DNA of 64,000 nucleotides from Massilia sp. BSC265 (GCF_000740675.1 NZ_JPXI01000033.1:599346-663345), one strand, 5' to 3'; positions 1 through 9,574 are shown, numbered from the stretch's first letter. Notes: generated by a model from the letters alone, not told the origin. A program made the numbers and translations.

Positions 1-3000
1 CACTGGTGTGCATGTGGATGTCGTCGATCAGGGCGTCGACCAGGTCGCCTTTGGCGAAGCGCAGCGGGTCCTGGTGGCGCTCGAAGAAGTTCGCGGCGTA
101 GTCCGGCAGCGGCACGCAATGGCGGCGCAGCTTCTGCGGCAGGGATTTCAGCAGCAGGTGCACCTTCTCCTTCAGCATGCCCGGCACCAGCCAGCCCGGG
201 CGCGCCGAGGGGATCTGGTTGAGGGCGAACAGCGGCACCGTCAGGGTCACGCCGTCGCGCGGGCTGCCCGGCTCGAAGTGATAGGTCAGTCCCATCTCGA
301 TGCCGGTGACGTTCATCGTCTTCGGGAACAGCTCGGTGGTGACGCCGGCCGCCTCGTGGCGCATCAGCTCTTCGCGGACCAGGAACAGGAGCTTCGGATT
401 GTCGCGCGAGGCGTCCTTGTACCACTTTTCGAAACCCGCGCCGTTCACCACGGTGCGCGGGATTTCCTTGTCGTAGAAGGCGGCGATCAGCTGCTCGTCC
501 ACCAGCACGTCCAGGCGGCGCGACTTGTGCTCGAGGTTCTCGATCTCGCGCACCAGCTTGTGGTTGTGGGCGTAGAAAGGCGCGCGCGTCTCGTAGTCGC
601 CCGCCACCAGCGCATCACGGATGAAGATCTCGCGCGCCTCGCCAGGGTTGTGCTGGCTGTAGTTGATGCGGCGGTTGCTGTAGACGACGATGCCGTACAG
701 GGTCGCGCGCTCGAGCGCCGTCACCTGGGCCTGGCGCTTTTCCCAGCGCGGCTCGCCCCAGGACTTCTTGAGCAGGTGCGCGCCGATCTTCTCCACCCAT
801 TCCGGCTGGATCTGCGCGATGGTGCGCGCGTACAGGCGTGTGGTCTCGACCAGTTCGGCCGCCATGACCCAGCGCCCCGGCTTCTTGGCCAGGTAAGAGC
901 CCGGCCAGATGTGAAACTTGATGCCGCGCGCGCCCAGGAATACCGGCTCGTCCTCGGCCTTGAACCCGATGTTGCCGAGCAGGCCGGTGAGCAGCGCCAT
1001 GTGCAGCTGGTCGTACGTGGCGGGCGCGGCGTTCAGGCGCCAGCCCTGCTCGCGCGCCACCGTCAGCAGCTGCGAATGCACGTCGCGCCACTCGCGCAGG
1101 CGCAGCTGCGACAGGAAGTTGGCGCGGCAGTTCTCCTGCAACTGCCGGTTCGACTTCTTGTGTTCGATGGCGTCCTCGAACCAGGCCCATATCTTGAGGT
1201 AGCTGAGGAACTCCGACTTCTCGTCGGCGAACTTCTTGTGCTTTTCGTCGGCCTGCTGCTGGTACTCGATCGGACGATCGCGCGGGTCCTGGGTGGACAG
1301 CGCGGACGCCACGATCAGCATCTCGGTCAGGCAATCGTTGTCGACCGCTGCCAGGATCATGCGGCCCACGCGCGGGTCGAGCGGCAGCTTGGCCAGTTTC
1401 TTGCCCAGCGGCGTCAGCTCGTTCGAATCGTCGACCGCGCCGACTTCCTGCAGCAGCTGGTAGCCGTCCGCGATGGCGCGGCCCTGGGGCGGCTCGATGA
1501 AGGGGAAGGTCTCGACGTCGGTCAGGTGCAGCGACTTCATGCGCAGGATGACCGAGGCCAGCGAGGAACGCAGGATCTCCGGGTCCGCGAACTTCGGGCG
1601 CTTGTTGAAATCGTCCTCTTCGTACAGGCGGATGCAGACGCCGTCGGCCACGCGACCGCAGCGGCCGGCGCGCTGGTTGGCGGACGATTGCGCCACCGGT
1701 TCGATCTGCAGCTGCTCGACCTTGTTGCGGAAGCTGTAGCGTTTTACGCGCGCGAGACCCGTGTCGACCACGTAGCGGATGCCCGGCACCGTCAACGAGG
1801 TCTCGGCCACGTTGGTGGCCAGAACGATGCGGCGCGCGTTGGTCGTCTTGAACACGCGGTCCTGCTCCTCCACCGACAGGCGGGCGAACAGGGGCAGGAT
1901 CTCGACGTGCGGCGGGTGGTGCTTGCGCAGTGCTTCGGCCGCATCGCGGATCTCGCGCTCGCCCGGCAGGAAGACCAGCACATCGCCCGAGCCGATGCGG
2001 CACAGCTCATCGACGGCGTCGACCACCGCTTCCATCAGGTCACGCTTTTCGCGCGCCACCTGGGCCTTCGGGGCCGGCTCGCCGGGCTTCGGCTGCGTGG
2101 CCATGACCGGATCCTTGTCCACCGGACGGTAGCGCACCTCCACCTTGTACAGGCGGCCCGACACCTCGATCACAGGCGCAGGTTTTTCCGGCGTGCCGAA
2201 GTGGCGCGCGAAGCGCTCGGCATCGATGGTCGCCGAGGTGATGATCACCTTCAGGTCCGGACGGCGCGGCAGCAGCTGCTTCAGGTAGCCGAGCAGGAAG
2301 TCGATGTTCAGGCTGCGTTCGTGCGCCTCGTCGATGATGATCGTGTCGTAGGCGCGCAGCAGCGGGTCCGTTTGCGTTTCGGCCAGCAGGATACCGTCGG
2401 TCATCAGCTTGACCGATGCCCCCCTCGAGAGCGTGTCGTTGAAGCGCACCTTGAAGCCCACGTGCTCGCCCAGCGGCGAACCGAGTTCCTGCGCGATGCG
2501 CTTGGCGGTACTCGATGCGGCGATACGGCGCGGCTGGGTGTGGCCGATCAGGCCTTTCTGGCCGCGGCCCAGCTCCAGGCAGATCTTCGGCAGCTGGGTG
2601 GTCTTGCCGGAACCGGTTTCGCCCGAGACGATGACCACCTGGCTCCCTTCAATCGCCTTTGCGATCTCGGCGCGGCGGCCGGAGACCGGCAGGTCTTCGG
2701 GGAAGGTGATCGGCGGGATCGGGTTGCGGAAAGGTGGGTTGCGATCGTCCTCGCGCGCAGGACGCTCGCCGCGTTCACGCGGCGGGTTCGGCGCACGCTG
2801 CGGCTTCGCGCCGCCCTGCCCGCTCGCAGGACGCTGGCCGTTATCGGTGCGCGGCGGTGCAGGTGCGCGGCGCGGTCCGCTGCGCTCCGCGCTACCCGGG
2901 TGCCTGGTCTGCAGTTCGCCATCGCGCGTCTGCGTCATCGGCGCGCGCGTGTCACCCTCCGGGCGCTTGCGCGGCTCGGTGGCGGAAGGGTTGTGGGAAG

Positions 3001-3043
3001 CGTCGCGCGCCTGAGGCGAAGGCTTGTTACTCTGTTCAGACAT
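1..3043 (-). CDS. hrpA: ATP-dependent RNA helicase HrpA (3' end outside window)
   Basis: DEAH-box superfamily 2 helicase that unwinds RNA or remodels RNA-protein complexes in the cytoplasm. The reading frame runs leftward from an ATG at 3043 and is still open at base 1, so about 1014 N-terminal residues are present and the C-terminal part is missing. Residues 1-115 are a Pro/Arg-rich, low-complexity extension. The helicase core follows: Walker A GETGSGKT at residues 141-148, a DEAH box (IIIDEAHERS), the SAT motif (ITSATID) and motif VI (QRAGRCGR). The middle region matches the HA2/OB-fold and HrpA-specific part. It is divergent from argA, with 55 bp between the two starts. The identification is secure from the motif set and length. 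The low-complexity N-terminus makes the exact start slightly uncertain. Confidence 0.95.
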   Translation of the reverse strand, partial: MSEQSNKPSPQARDASHNPSATEPRKRPEGDTRAPMTQTRDGELQTRHPGSAERSGPRRAPAPPRTDNGQRPASGQGGAKPQRAPNPPRERGERPAREDDRNPPFRNPIPPITFPEDLPVSGRRAEIAKAIEGSQVVIVSGETGSGKTTQLPKICLELGRGQKGLIGHTQPRRIAASSTAKRIAQELGSPLGEHVGFKVRFNDTLSRGASVKLMTDGILLAETQTDPLLRAYDTIIIDEAHERSLNIDFLLGYLKQLLPRRPDLKVIITSATIDAERFARHFGTPEKPAPVIEVSGRLYKVEVRYRPVDKDPVMATQPKPGEPAPKAQVAREKRDLMEAVVDAVDELCRIGSGDVLVFLPGEREIRDAAEALRKHHPPHVEILPLFARLSVEEQDRVFKTTNARRIVLATNVAETSLTVPGIRYVVDTGLARVKRYSFRNKVEQLQIEPVAQSSANQRAGRCGRVADGVCIRLYEEDDFNKRPKFADPEILRSSLASVILRMKSLHLTDVETFPFIEPPQGRAIADGYQLLQEVGAVDDSNELTPLGKKLAKLPLDPRVGRMILAAVDNDCLTEMLIVASALSTQDPRDRPIEYQQQADEKHKKFADEKSEFLSYLKIWAWFEDAIEHKKSNRQLQENCRANFLSQLRLREWRDVHSQLLTVAREQGWRLNAAPATYDQLHMALLTGLLGNIGFKAEDEPVFLGARGIKFHIWPGSYLAKKPGRWVMAAELVETTRLYARTIAQIQPEWVEKIGAHLLKKSWGEPRWEKRQAQVTALERATLYGIVVYSNRRINYSQHNPGEAREIFIRDALVAGDYETRAPFYAHNHKLVREIENLEHKSRRLDVLVDEQLIAAFYDKEIPRTVVNGAGFEKWYKDASRDNPKLLFLVREELMRHEAAGVTTELFPKTMNVTGIEMGLTYHFEPGSPRDGVTLTVPLFALNQIPSARPGWLVPGMLKEKVHLLLKSLPQKLRRHCVPLPDYAANFFERHQDPLRFAKGDLVDALIDDIHMHTS

Positions 3044-3060
3044 TGATTTTTACAAGGTAT

Positions 3061-3101
3061 TTGGTGCGCACAACGCGCAGCGAATTATAATGCGGCAAAT
3101 G
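3061..3101 (+). promoter_or_regulatory. argA promoter, candidate leaderless start
   Basis: A perfect TATAAT lies at 3086-3091. A weak -35-like TTGGTG lies at 3061-3066, giving a long 19 bp spacer. A start point six or seven bases after the -10 box would fall at about 3098, directly on the preferred argA ATG (3099-3101). No Shine-Dalgarno sequence precedes that ATG. The sequence elements are seen directly; the leaderless reading is inferred. Confidence 0.5.
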
Positions 3102-4412
3102 GAAAACCCTACCCAATTCGTCCAGTGGCTGCGCTCTGTTGCGCCATACATTCACACCTTCGGCGGCAAGACTTTCGTCGTCGCCTTCCCGGGCGAGCTG
3201 GTCGCATCGGGTGCCCTGCCGGTCCTGGCCCAGGACCTGTCCCTGCTGCTCGGACTCGGCATCCGCCTGGTGCTGGTGCATGGCTCGCGTCCGCAAGTGG
3301 CGGAGCAGCTCGCCCTGCGTAACGTCGAAGGCCGCTTCCATAACGGTATCCGGATCACCGACTCCGCCGCGCTCGAATGCGCGAAGGAAGCCGCTGGCGA
3401 ATTGCGCCTCGACATCGAAGCGGCCTTCAGCCAGGGCCTGCCGAACACGCCGATGTCGCATGCCCAGATCAGCATCGTCTCCGGCAACTTCGTCGTCGCA
3501 CGCCCGCTCGGCGTGATCGACGGCGTCGATTTCGAACTCACCGGCGTGACCCGCAAGATCGCCGCCGAGAAGATCCAGCCGATCCTGCAGACCGAAGACA
3601 GCCTGGTGCTGCTGTCGCCGCTGGGTTTCTCGCCGACCGGCGAGATCTTCAACCTGACGATGGAAGACGTGGCCGCCTCGGCCGCGATCGCCCTGCACGC
3701 CGACAAGCTGATCTTCATCACCGAGACCGGCATGATGACGGACGCGGCCGGCACCGAGATCCGCGAACTGTCCTCGCACCAGGCCGAAGCCGTGCTGCAG
3801 GCCGGTTTCCTGCCGCCGGACGCCGCCTTCTACCTGCGGCACGCCATCAAGGCCTGCAACAGCGGCGTGGACCGTGCCCATATCGTGCCTTTCGAAATGG
3901 ACGGCTCCGCCCTGCTGGAACTGTTCACGCACGACGGCGTCGGCACCATGATCAGCCACGAAAACCTGGAGAGTCTCCGCCAGGCCACAATTGAGGACGT
4001 TGGCGGGATTATCAAGCTCATCGAACCGCTGGAAGCCGACGGCACGCTGGTGTACCGCGGCCGCGAGCTGATCGAGCGCGAGATCGACCAGTTCTCCGTC
4101 ATCGACCACGACGGCGTGATCTTCGGCTGCGCCGCGCTGTATCCGTTTCCGGAAGCGAAGATGGGCGAGATGGCCTGCCTGACGGTGAGCCCGGACGCCC
4201 AGACCCAGGGCGACGGCGAGCGCATCCTCAAGCACATCGAGAACCGCGCCCGAGCGGCCGGCCTCACCAAGCTGTTCGTGCTGACCACGCGCACTGCGCA
4301 CTGGTTCAAGAAGCGCGGCTTCGTGCCTGCCACGGTAGACGACCTGCCCAAGGACCGCCAGCACATGTACAACTGGCAGCGCCGCTCACAGGTGTTGATC
4401 AAGACCTTATAA
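3099..4412 (+). CDS. argA: N-acetylglutamate synthase ArgA
   Basis: Transfers the acetyl group of acetyl-CoA to glutamate, the first step of arginine synthesis. It is a 437-residue protein, the usual ArgA length. An N-terminal amino-acid-kinase-like domain (about 1-290, with [10 protein letters not shown]) binds arginine for feedback inhibition, and a C-terminal GNAT acetyltransferase domain (about 295-437, with [10 protein letters not shown] and the acceptor end [13 protein letters not shown]) is catalytic. I chose the ATG at 3099 (MENPTQF) because related proteins begin there. In-frame ATGs at 3090 and 3024 are possible, but the second would read through the promoter. Downstream, a TATAAT overlapping the stop codon may drive the next gene. 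Confidence 0.95.
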   Translation: MENPTQFVQWLRSVAPYIHTFGGKTFVVAFPGELVASGALPVLAQDLSLLLGLGIRLVLVHGSRPQVAEQLALRNVEGRFHNGIRITDSAALECAKEAAGELRLDIEAAFSQGLPNTPMSHAQISIVSGNFVVARPLGVIDGVDFELTGVTRKIAAEKIQPILQTEDSLVLLSPLGFSPTGEIFNLTMEDVAASAAIALHADKLIFITETGMMTDAAGTEIRELSSHQAEAVLQAGFLPPDAAFYLRHAIKACNSGVDRAHIVPFEMDGSALLELFTHDGVGTMISHENLESLRQATIEDVGGIIKLIEPLEADGTLVYRGRELIEREIDQFSVIDHDGVIFGCAALYPFPEAKMGEMACLTVSPDAQTQGDGERILKHIENRARAAGLTKLFVLTTRTAHWFKKRGFVPATVDDLPKDRQHMYNWQRRSQVLIKTL

Positions 4413-4413
4413 T
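4408..4413 (+). promoter_or_regulatory. -10 box TATAAT for the yggX-type gene
   Basis: A perfect TATAAT overlaps the TAA stop of argA, 46 bp before the ATG of the next gene. No good -35 element was found at 17 bp, so the promoter may be of extended or activated type. A ribosome-binding AGGAG lies just before the downstream start. Confidence 0.4.
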
Positions 4414-4458
4414 GTCGGTCTACCCAGATCACTTTTAACAGGATTACAGGAGTACACC

Positions 4459-4734
4459 ATGGCCCGCACCGTCCAATGCATCAAACTGAACAAGGAAGCC
4501 GAAGGTCTGGACTTCCCGCCGGTACCAGGCGAAATGGGCAAGAAGCTGTACCAGTCGGTTTCCAAGGAAGCCTGGCAGGCATGGCTGAAGCACCAGACCA
4601 TGCTGATCAACGAAAACCGCCTGAACCTGGCGGATGACCGCGCACGCAAGTACCTGGCGTCGCAGATGGAGCGTCATTTCTTTGGCGACGGCGCTGCGGA
4701 CCAGGCGCAGGGTTACGTGCCGCCGACCGCGTAA
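4459..4734 (+). CDS. yggX: Probable Fe(2+)-trafficking protein (YggX family)
   Basis: Small cytoplasmic protein linked to iron handling and protection of Fe-S clusters against oxidative damage. The 91 residues match the family closely: a conserved N-terminal cysteine (RTVQCIKL), the [13 protein letters not shown] segment, the block [18 protein letters not shown], and the C-terminal QGYVPP. An AGGAG ribosome site precedes the ATG. It lies 46 bp after argA on the same strand and ends just before a palindromic repeat that separates it from the convergent AraC gene. Confidence 0.93.
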   Translation: MARTVQCIKLNKEAEGLDFPPVPGEMGKKLYQSVSKEAWQAWLKHQTMLINENRLNLADDRARKYLASQMERHFFGDGAADQAQGYVPPTA

Positions 4735-4758
4735 GGTTAACGCCTGCACGTCGAAGTT

Positions 4759-4864
4759 GTAGGGTGGGCAGGTTTCCTGCCCACGCGTTCGACAGCGTTC
4801 AGCACTGCCGCGGCGTATCAGCCACGAGCGGTCGCCGCGTGGGCGGGAGGCCCGCCCACCCTAC
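4759..4864. repeat. Double-hairpin palindromic repeat (REPIN-like), copy 1
   Basis: A 106 bp element made of two inverted arms. The left arm runs from GTAGGGTGGGC to GCCCACGCG, and the right arm from CGCGTGGGC to GCCCACCCTAC. Each arm is itself a hairpin (GGGCAGG/CCTGCCC on the left, GGGCGGG/CCCGCCC on the right), and the two arms are inverted copies of each other. This copy sits between two convergent genes. The same design recurs eight more times in the window. Such REP doublets are known in other bacteria and are usually mobilised in trans by a RAYT transposase, which is not encoded here. Confidence 0.85.
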
Positions 4865-4892
4865 AACTGGGCTAACAAGATGCTCTCTCCCC

Positions 4893-5945
4893 TCAGCCGC
4901 CCGCAGTTCCCTGCAGGCCGGCGAACCATCCCAGCTCGCCTCCCATTGCCGCCCTGATCGGCCCCGGCGTCAGACCTGTCCAGCGCTTGAACGAACGCCT
5001 GAAATTGGCCGCGTCGTGGAAGCCCAGGTAGCGCGCCACCTCCTCGTTATCCGCCCGCTCCACCTGCAGCAGCCACAGCGCCACGTGCGTCCGCACATGG
5101 TCCAGCTCGCCCTGGAAGTGGGTATGGTGGCGCAACAAGTGCCGCTTGAAAGTCGCCGGACTCACCCCGAAATCCGCCGCCGTCCGCTCCAGCGTCGGCG
5201 CCGCGCGCACATTCGTCAGCAGGTAATCGTAGAGCGCCGCCAGCAGCCCCGGCGCGCGCGGCGCTTCGAGCGCAGCCGCCTGCTGCGCCAGCCGTGACGC
5301 CACCTCGTTGGCGCGCGGCCACGGCCGGTCGAGCCAGGACGCGGGAATCAGCATGGCGTCGAGTTGGCAGCCGAAGCGCAGCTCGGTGCCGAGGTGCACG
5401 TGGTGCTGCTCGACGTGGCGCGGGGCCGCGCGGTTGAAGCAGAACCGCCAGGGCAGGCGCTCGCCCCCCAGCCAGCGGCACAGGCCGACGAGCGCCGTCA
5501 TGTGCATCTCGACCAGGGCCGGCCGGATGCCGGGCGCGCCGTAAGCATCGATCCAGTACACCAGCGCCACCTCGCCCCAGTGCTCGAAGCGCGGACGCAG
5601 CAGCGGCGTCAGGCGCGCATGGTGGCGGCACAGGGTCTGGAGCAGGACGCGCAGGTTCGGCGCCTGCACCAGCGCGTGGCTGGCCGCGCCGTCATGCCCG
5701 GGCAGCAATAGCTGGCCCAGCATGAAGCTGGTGTCCGGGCTGGCGAGCACGCGCAGGGTATTGGACAGCTGCTGCAGGTATTGAAACGGCGACACCAGGC
5801 TGTCGGGCGACAGCCCGGCCAGCAGGCCGGTGTCGCGCAACAGGTCGGCGTCGACCGCATCGCGCGAGCGGCCGTACTCCAGCGCCAGCGCCGGCTGCTG
5901 CCGCGCCGGAATCGAGGGTTCTCCCGCCGGCTGCCAGTCGATCAC
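4893..5945 (-). CDS. AraC-family transcriptional regulator
   Basis: A 350-residue regulator. Residues about 15-225 match the N-terminal arabinose-binding-like domain found in OruR-type AraC proteins. Residues about 245-345 form the double helix-turn-helix DNA-binding domain (TAADFGVSPATFKRHL, then EEVARYLGFHDAANFRRSFK). I place the start at a GTG at 5945, which overlaps the stop of the upstream GGDEF gene in a GTGA arrangement, implying translational coupling. The same frame stays open upstream, but that part is only an antiparallel shadow of the GGDEF gene. The effector and target genes are unknown. The adjacent phytase/TonB operon and the coupled GGDEF protein are the obvious candidates for functional links. 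Confidence 0.85.
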   Translation of the reverse strand: MIDWQPAGEPSIPARQQPALALEYGRSRDAVDADLLRDTGLLAGLSPDSLVSPFQYLQQLSNTLRVLASPDTSFMLGQLLLPGHDGAASHALVQAPNLRVLLQTLCRHHARLTPLLRPRFEHWGEVALVYWIDAYGAPGIRPALVEMHMTALVGLCRWLGGERLPWRFCFNRAAPRHVEQHHVHLGTELRFGCQLDAMLIPASWLDRPWPRANEVASRLAQQAAALEAPRAPGLLAALYDYLLTNVRAAPTLERTAADFGVSPATFKRHLLRHHTHFQGELDHVRTHVALWLLQVERADNEEVARYLGFHDAANFRRSFKRWTGLTPGPIRAAMGGELGWFAGLQGTAGG

Positions 5946-6802
5946 GCCGCATCCATCCGGCGGCACAGGTCGGCCAGCAGCACGTCCGGCGCGCCGCGCG
6001 TCGGCGCACTGCCGTGACGCAGGGTGATGCGCACCGGACCGCCCCGCGCGTGGTGGCGCATGGCACCCACCATGGTGCACAGGTGAACGGCGGCGTCGGC
6101 CGCTTCGTTCACCCCGAGTCCCGGCATCAGGACGGCGAAACGGTCGCCGGCATAACGGCACAGCAGGTCGTCGTTGCGAAGGTTCAGCAAGAGCATGTGC
6201 GCGACCGCCTGCAGCACGCGATCGCCTTCCGCATGGCCGTGTTCCCGGTTGATGCGGTGGAAGCCGTCGATGTCGAACAGCACCAGCACGCATTCCCGGC
6301 TGCCGTCGCGCCGGCTCTCCAGGCGCAGCTGTTCGCGCAGGTAGGCGGCATCGGCCAGCTGGGTGATGCGATCGAAGGGACGATGGTTGCGGAACAGCCG
6401 CTCGCGCTTGCGCATGTGCTCGGCCAGCGTGGCCTGCTCCTGGCGCCAGTAATACAGGCCGACCGTCAGCACCAGCATCCCCAGCGGCAGCAGCGCCTCC
6501 AGCGCGTTGTCCCACAAGGCATGCCTGTCGACGTCGATGGCCTCGTCCAGGCAATCGGCCCAGGAGCCCAGCATGATGCAGGCCAGCCCGCCTGCCAGCA
6601 GGCGCGTCACGCGCCCGTCCGGACGGCTGTTCAGCACGATCAGGCACCACACGGCCGCCAACAGCGCGGTGCCGCCCTCGCCCACGATGTCCATCCAGTT
6701 CCACCGCGCCAGCGGCAGGATCGTGCCGGCGGCCGCGAACAGCAGGACGAGGCTGCACAGCAGGCCGGCAACCAGGAGAACGGGGCGGATGGCGAAGGTC
6801 AT
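5942..6802 (-). CDS. Membrane protein with degenerate GGDEF domain
   Basis: A 286-residue protein. The first half contains about four hydrophobic helices (residues about 5-25, 40-57, 65-80 and 100-118). A GGDEF-type domain follows (about 140-280), with recognisable landmarks VLFDIDGFHRIN and HAEGDRVLQAVA. The catalytic loop reads AGDRF instead of GG(D/E)EF, so cyclase activity is unlikely. It may act as a GTP or c-di-GMP sensor. The ATG at 6802 is preferred to longer in-frame starts because it begins directly at the first membrane helix. The stop overlaps the GTG of the AraC gene by 4 bp. It is divergent from the TonB receptor gene. Confidence 0.8.
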   Translation of the reverse strand: MTFAIRPVLLVAGLLCSLVLLFAAAGTILPLARWNWMDIVGEGGTALLAAVWCLIVLNSRPDGRVTRLLAGGLACIMLGSWADCLDEAIDVDRHALWDNALEALLPLGMLVLTVGLYYWRQEQATLAEHMRKRERLFRNHRPFDRITQLADAAYLREQLRLESRRDGSRECVLVLFDIDGFHRINREHGHAEGDRVLQAVAHMLLLNLRNDDLLCRYAGDRFAVLMPGLGVNEAADAAVHLCTMVGAMRHHARGGPVRITLRHGSAPTRGAPDVLLADLCRRMDAA

Positions 6803-7081
6803 GGCGCAAGGAAGCAGAAAGCAGGGCGTCCTACCGTAGCGCAGGCGCGTGACGGCAGCATGACAGGGCGACAAGCCTGTGGCGCCTGTGCACGGGTCCG
6901 AACGGCTCAGCTGTCTGCGCCAGGTTTCGCTGTCAGCCGCGCTGTCGCAGCACAAACCCGGGTGGACGGGAGGTCAATTCGGCTCATTCGTTCCGCAGGG
7001 CGGCCGGCGGCCGGATTGCCGTCACCGGTACGTCACATTCGGCCACCAGAATCCGCCGCATTCCAACAACACGGTGCCCCC

Positions 7082-9574
7082 ATGCGCTACTTCGCCCTCC
7101 CCGCCCTTACCGCCGGCCTGCTGTCCGCGGCCGGCGTCCACGCCGCCGACGAGCCCAGCGTCGTCATCACCGGCCAGCGCGCCAGCCTGGCGCACGCCAT
7201 CGCCGCCCAGGAACAGGCCGACAATATCGTCAGCGTCGTCAGCAGCGACGACATCGGCCACCTGCCGGACAAGAACGCCGCCGAGGCGCTGGCGCGGATG
7301 CCGGGCGTGTCGGTGCAGCGCGACCAGGGCGAAGGCCGCTACGTGGTCGTGCGCGGGCTGGATGCCGACTACAACAGCGTGACCATCAACGGCGCGCTGG
7401 TGCCCTCGCCGGAAGCCTCGCGCCGCGCCGTGGCGCTGGACGTGCTGCCGGCCGGCCTGGTGCGCTCGCTGACGGTCACGAAGTCCAGCACGCCCGACCA
7501 GGATGCCAACTCGCTGGGCGGCACCGTCGAGGTCAAGACCCTGTCCGCCTTCGACCTGCCCGGCACCCTGTTCAGCGTCGGCGCGGCGGTGGGCCGCGAC
7601 GGCAACACCCGCCGGTACAGCCCGCAGGGCAACCTGTTGTGGGCGCAGCGCTTCATGGACGGCAGGCTCGGCGTCGCTGCCGGGTTGTCGGGCGAGAAGC
7701 GCAAGTTCGGCTCCGACAACGTGGAGACCGGCGGCGCCTGGGATGGCGATCGCCTGTCCGGCTTCGAACTGCGCGACTACCTGCCGCAGCGCGAGCGCCG
7801 CGCCGGCGCCATCAACCTCGACTACCGGCCGGACGCCCGGACCAGCCTTGCGCTGCGCGGTTTCGTGAGCCGCTTCTCGGACGAGGAGACGCGCGACCGC
7901 CTGACGGTAAGCAACTTCCGCAAGGGCGACATGGCGGCCGGCGAGCTTGATACGGCGCGCGTCGAGCGCCGCCTGCGCCAGCGCAAGTACACGCAAGAGA
8001 TCCGCTCGCTGACCGGCTCGCTGGACCGCCGCCTGGACGATGACTGGAAGCTGCACCTCGAGGCCTCGCGCAGCCGCGCCACCGACGAGACCCCCGATGC
8101 GCTTCGCGATGCGCGCTTCCGTGGCGCCAGCGACTTCGCCGGCATCGGCTTCACTGACAGCCGCGTGCCGCGCCTGGCCGCTCCGGCAGCCGTGTTCGAT
8201 CCGGCCAACTACAGGCTGCGCGAATTCACGCTCGAGCGCAGCGCGGCGCAAGACCGCAGCAGCCAGCTGCGCCTCGACCTCCAGCGCGACGTCGCGGCCG
8301 GCGCCTGGGCTGGCGCCCTGAAGTTCGGCGCGAAGACGACACGCCGCGACAAGGACAACGATACCGAGCAATGGAAGCTCGACAGCCGCGACCCGCAGGC
8401 CGGCGGCTTCTACGGGGCTGGCTCGACCTCGCTCGCGGCCTTTGTGGCCGACCGCCAGCTCGACTACAAGCTGGGCCGCATCGGCGCGGCGATCGAACCC
8501 GCCCTGGTGCGCGCGCGTCTGGCAGGCCTGGACCGGTCGAGGGCGCGTCAGGAAGCCGAATCGGCCCTGGACGATGTCCGCATGCACGAAGACATCGATG
8601 CCGCCTACCTGCAGGCCAGCGTGCGCAGCGGCGCCTGGTGGCTGCTGGCCGGCGTACGCGCCGAGCGGACCGGCTTCGAGGCGCACGGCGCGCAGGTGTC
8701 CGACGACGGGGTCAATGCGCGCGACGCCGGACGCACCTACACCAACTGGCTGCCCGGCCTGCACCTGCGCTATGACCTCGACGGGGCCACCAGCCTGCGC
8801 GCCGCATGGACCAACTCGGTAGTGCGCGCCAACTTCAGCCAGCTGGCGCCCGGCATCAGCCTGGACGGTGACGAAGCCGTCATCGGCAACCCGGAGCTGG
8901 CGCCGCTGCGCTCGCACAACCTGGACCTGGGTATCGAAGGCCTGATCGGCAAGGAAGGCGTGGTCTCGGCCTACGTCTTCACCAAGAAGATCCGCGATTT
9001 CACCTACACCACCAACCTGGCCGGCAGCGGCGCCTGGCGTGAATACTCCAGCGCGATCTCCTACGCCAACGGCGGCCAGGCCCGGGTGCGCGGTATCGAA
9101 CTGTCCTGGCAGCAGCCGCTGCGCATGCTGCCGGCGCCGTTCAACGGCCTGCTGGTCGGCATCAACGGCGCCGTGACCCACTCGCGGGCCGGCATCGACA
9201 GTGCGGATGAAGACGGCGTGCGCTCCGCACGGACCATCCGCATGCCGGGCCAGTCGAACCGGGTCGGCAATGTCATGCTCGGCTACGAGAACGGCCCGTT
9301 CAGCGCCCGCCTGGCCATGAACTACAAGTCTCCCTACCTGCTGGAACTGGGCGAGGACCTGCTCGACGCAAGCCAGGACCGCTGGGTCGACAGCCAGAAG
9401 CAGCTCGACTTCTCACTGTCGTGGAAGCTCGACAAGCGCTGGCAGCTGACCTTCGATGCCAGTAACCTCAACAATGAAAAATACTATGTGTACCAGGGCG
9501 ACCGCGCCCGCAACGCCCAGTATGAACAGTACGGCCGCAGCTACAAGATCGGCCTGAAAGCGAGCATTTTCTAA
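7082..9574 (+). CDS. TonB-dependent outer-membrane receptor
   Basis: An 830-residue outer-membrane beta-barrel transporter powered by TonB-ExbBD. A signal peptide ends near residue 22 (GVHA/ADEP). A TonB-box-like PSVVITGQ follows, then the plug domain (ADNIVSVVSSDDIGHLPDKN, and RYVVVRGLDADYNSVTING). The long barrel ends in an aromatic C-terminal residue, ASIF, as expected for an outer-membrane protein. The plug resembles the TonB receptor group common in Xanthomonas and Caulobacter. The stop codon overlaps the start of the phytase gene by one base (TAATG), so the two are co-translated. Linkage of such receptors to beta-propeller phytases is known in Proteobacteria, so the substrate is probably phytate or a phytate-metal complex. 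Confidence 0.9.
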   Translation: MRYFALPALTAGLLSAAGVHAADEPSVVITGQRASLAHAIAAQEQADNIVSVVSSDDIGHLPDKNAAEALARMPGVSVQRDQGEGRYVVVRGLDADYNSVTINGALVPSPEASRRAVALDVLPAGLVRSLTVTKSSTPDQDANSLGGTVEVKTLSAFDLPGTLFSVGAAVGRDGNTRRYSPQGNLLWAQRFMDGRLGVAAGLSGEKRKFGSDNVETGGAWDGDRLSGFELRDYLPQRERRAGAINLDYRPDARTSLALRGFVSRFSDEETRDRLTVSNFRKGDMAAGELDTARVERRLRQRKYTQEIRSLTGSLDRRLDDDWKLHLEASRSRATDETPDALRDARFRGASDFAGIGFTDSRVPRLAAPAAVFDPANYRLREFTLERSAAQDRSSQLRLDLQRDVAAGAWAGALKFGAKTTRRDKDNDTEQWKLDSRDPQAGGFYGAGSTSLAAFVADRQLDYKLGRIGAAIEPALVRARLAGLDRSRARQEAESALDDVRMHEDIDAAYLQASVRSGAWWLLAGVRAERTGFEAHGAQVSDDGVNARDAGRTYTNWLPGLHLRYDLDGATSLRAAWTNSVVRANFSQLAPGISLDGDEAVIGNPELAPLRSHNLDLGIEGLIGKEGVVSAYVFTKKIRDFTYTTNLAGSGAWREYSSAISYANGGQARVRGIELSWQQPLRMLPAPFNGLLVGINGAVTHSRAGIDSADEDGVRSARTIRMPGQSNRVGNVMLGYENGPFSARLAMNYKSPYLLELGEDLLDASQDRWVDSQKQLDFSLSWKLDKRWQLTFDASNLNNEKYYVYQGDRARNAQYEQYGRSYKIGLKASIF

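Noticed and set aside
8..3046. Long open frame on the plus strand opposite hrpA
   Set aside because: It is the antisense of a clear DEAH helicase. GC-rich codon use removes stops from the opposite strand, and the translation has no recognisable motif.
4893..6809. A single 638-residue leftward frame apparently joining an AraC protein to an upstream part
   Set aside because: The upstream part is a shadow of the GGDEF gene in another frame. The AraC protein has its own GTG start overlapping the GGDEF stop.
6911..6948. Pho-box-like CTGTC repeats upstream of the TonB/phytase operon
   Set aside because: Repeats start at 6911, 6930 and 6942. The spacings (19 and 12) do not fit the 11 bp period of PhoB sites, and the half-sites are incomplete.
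6014..7081. N-terminal extension of the TonB receptor frame
   Set aside because: The extension runs antisense through the GGDEF gene. A proper signal peptide begins at the ATG at 7082.
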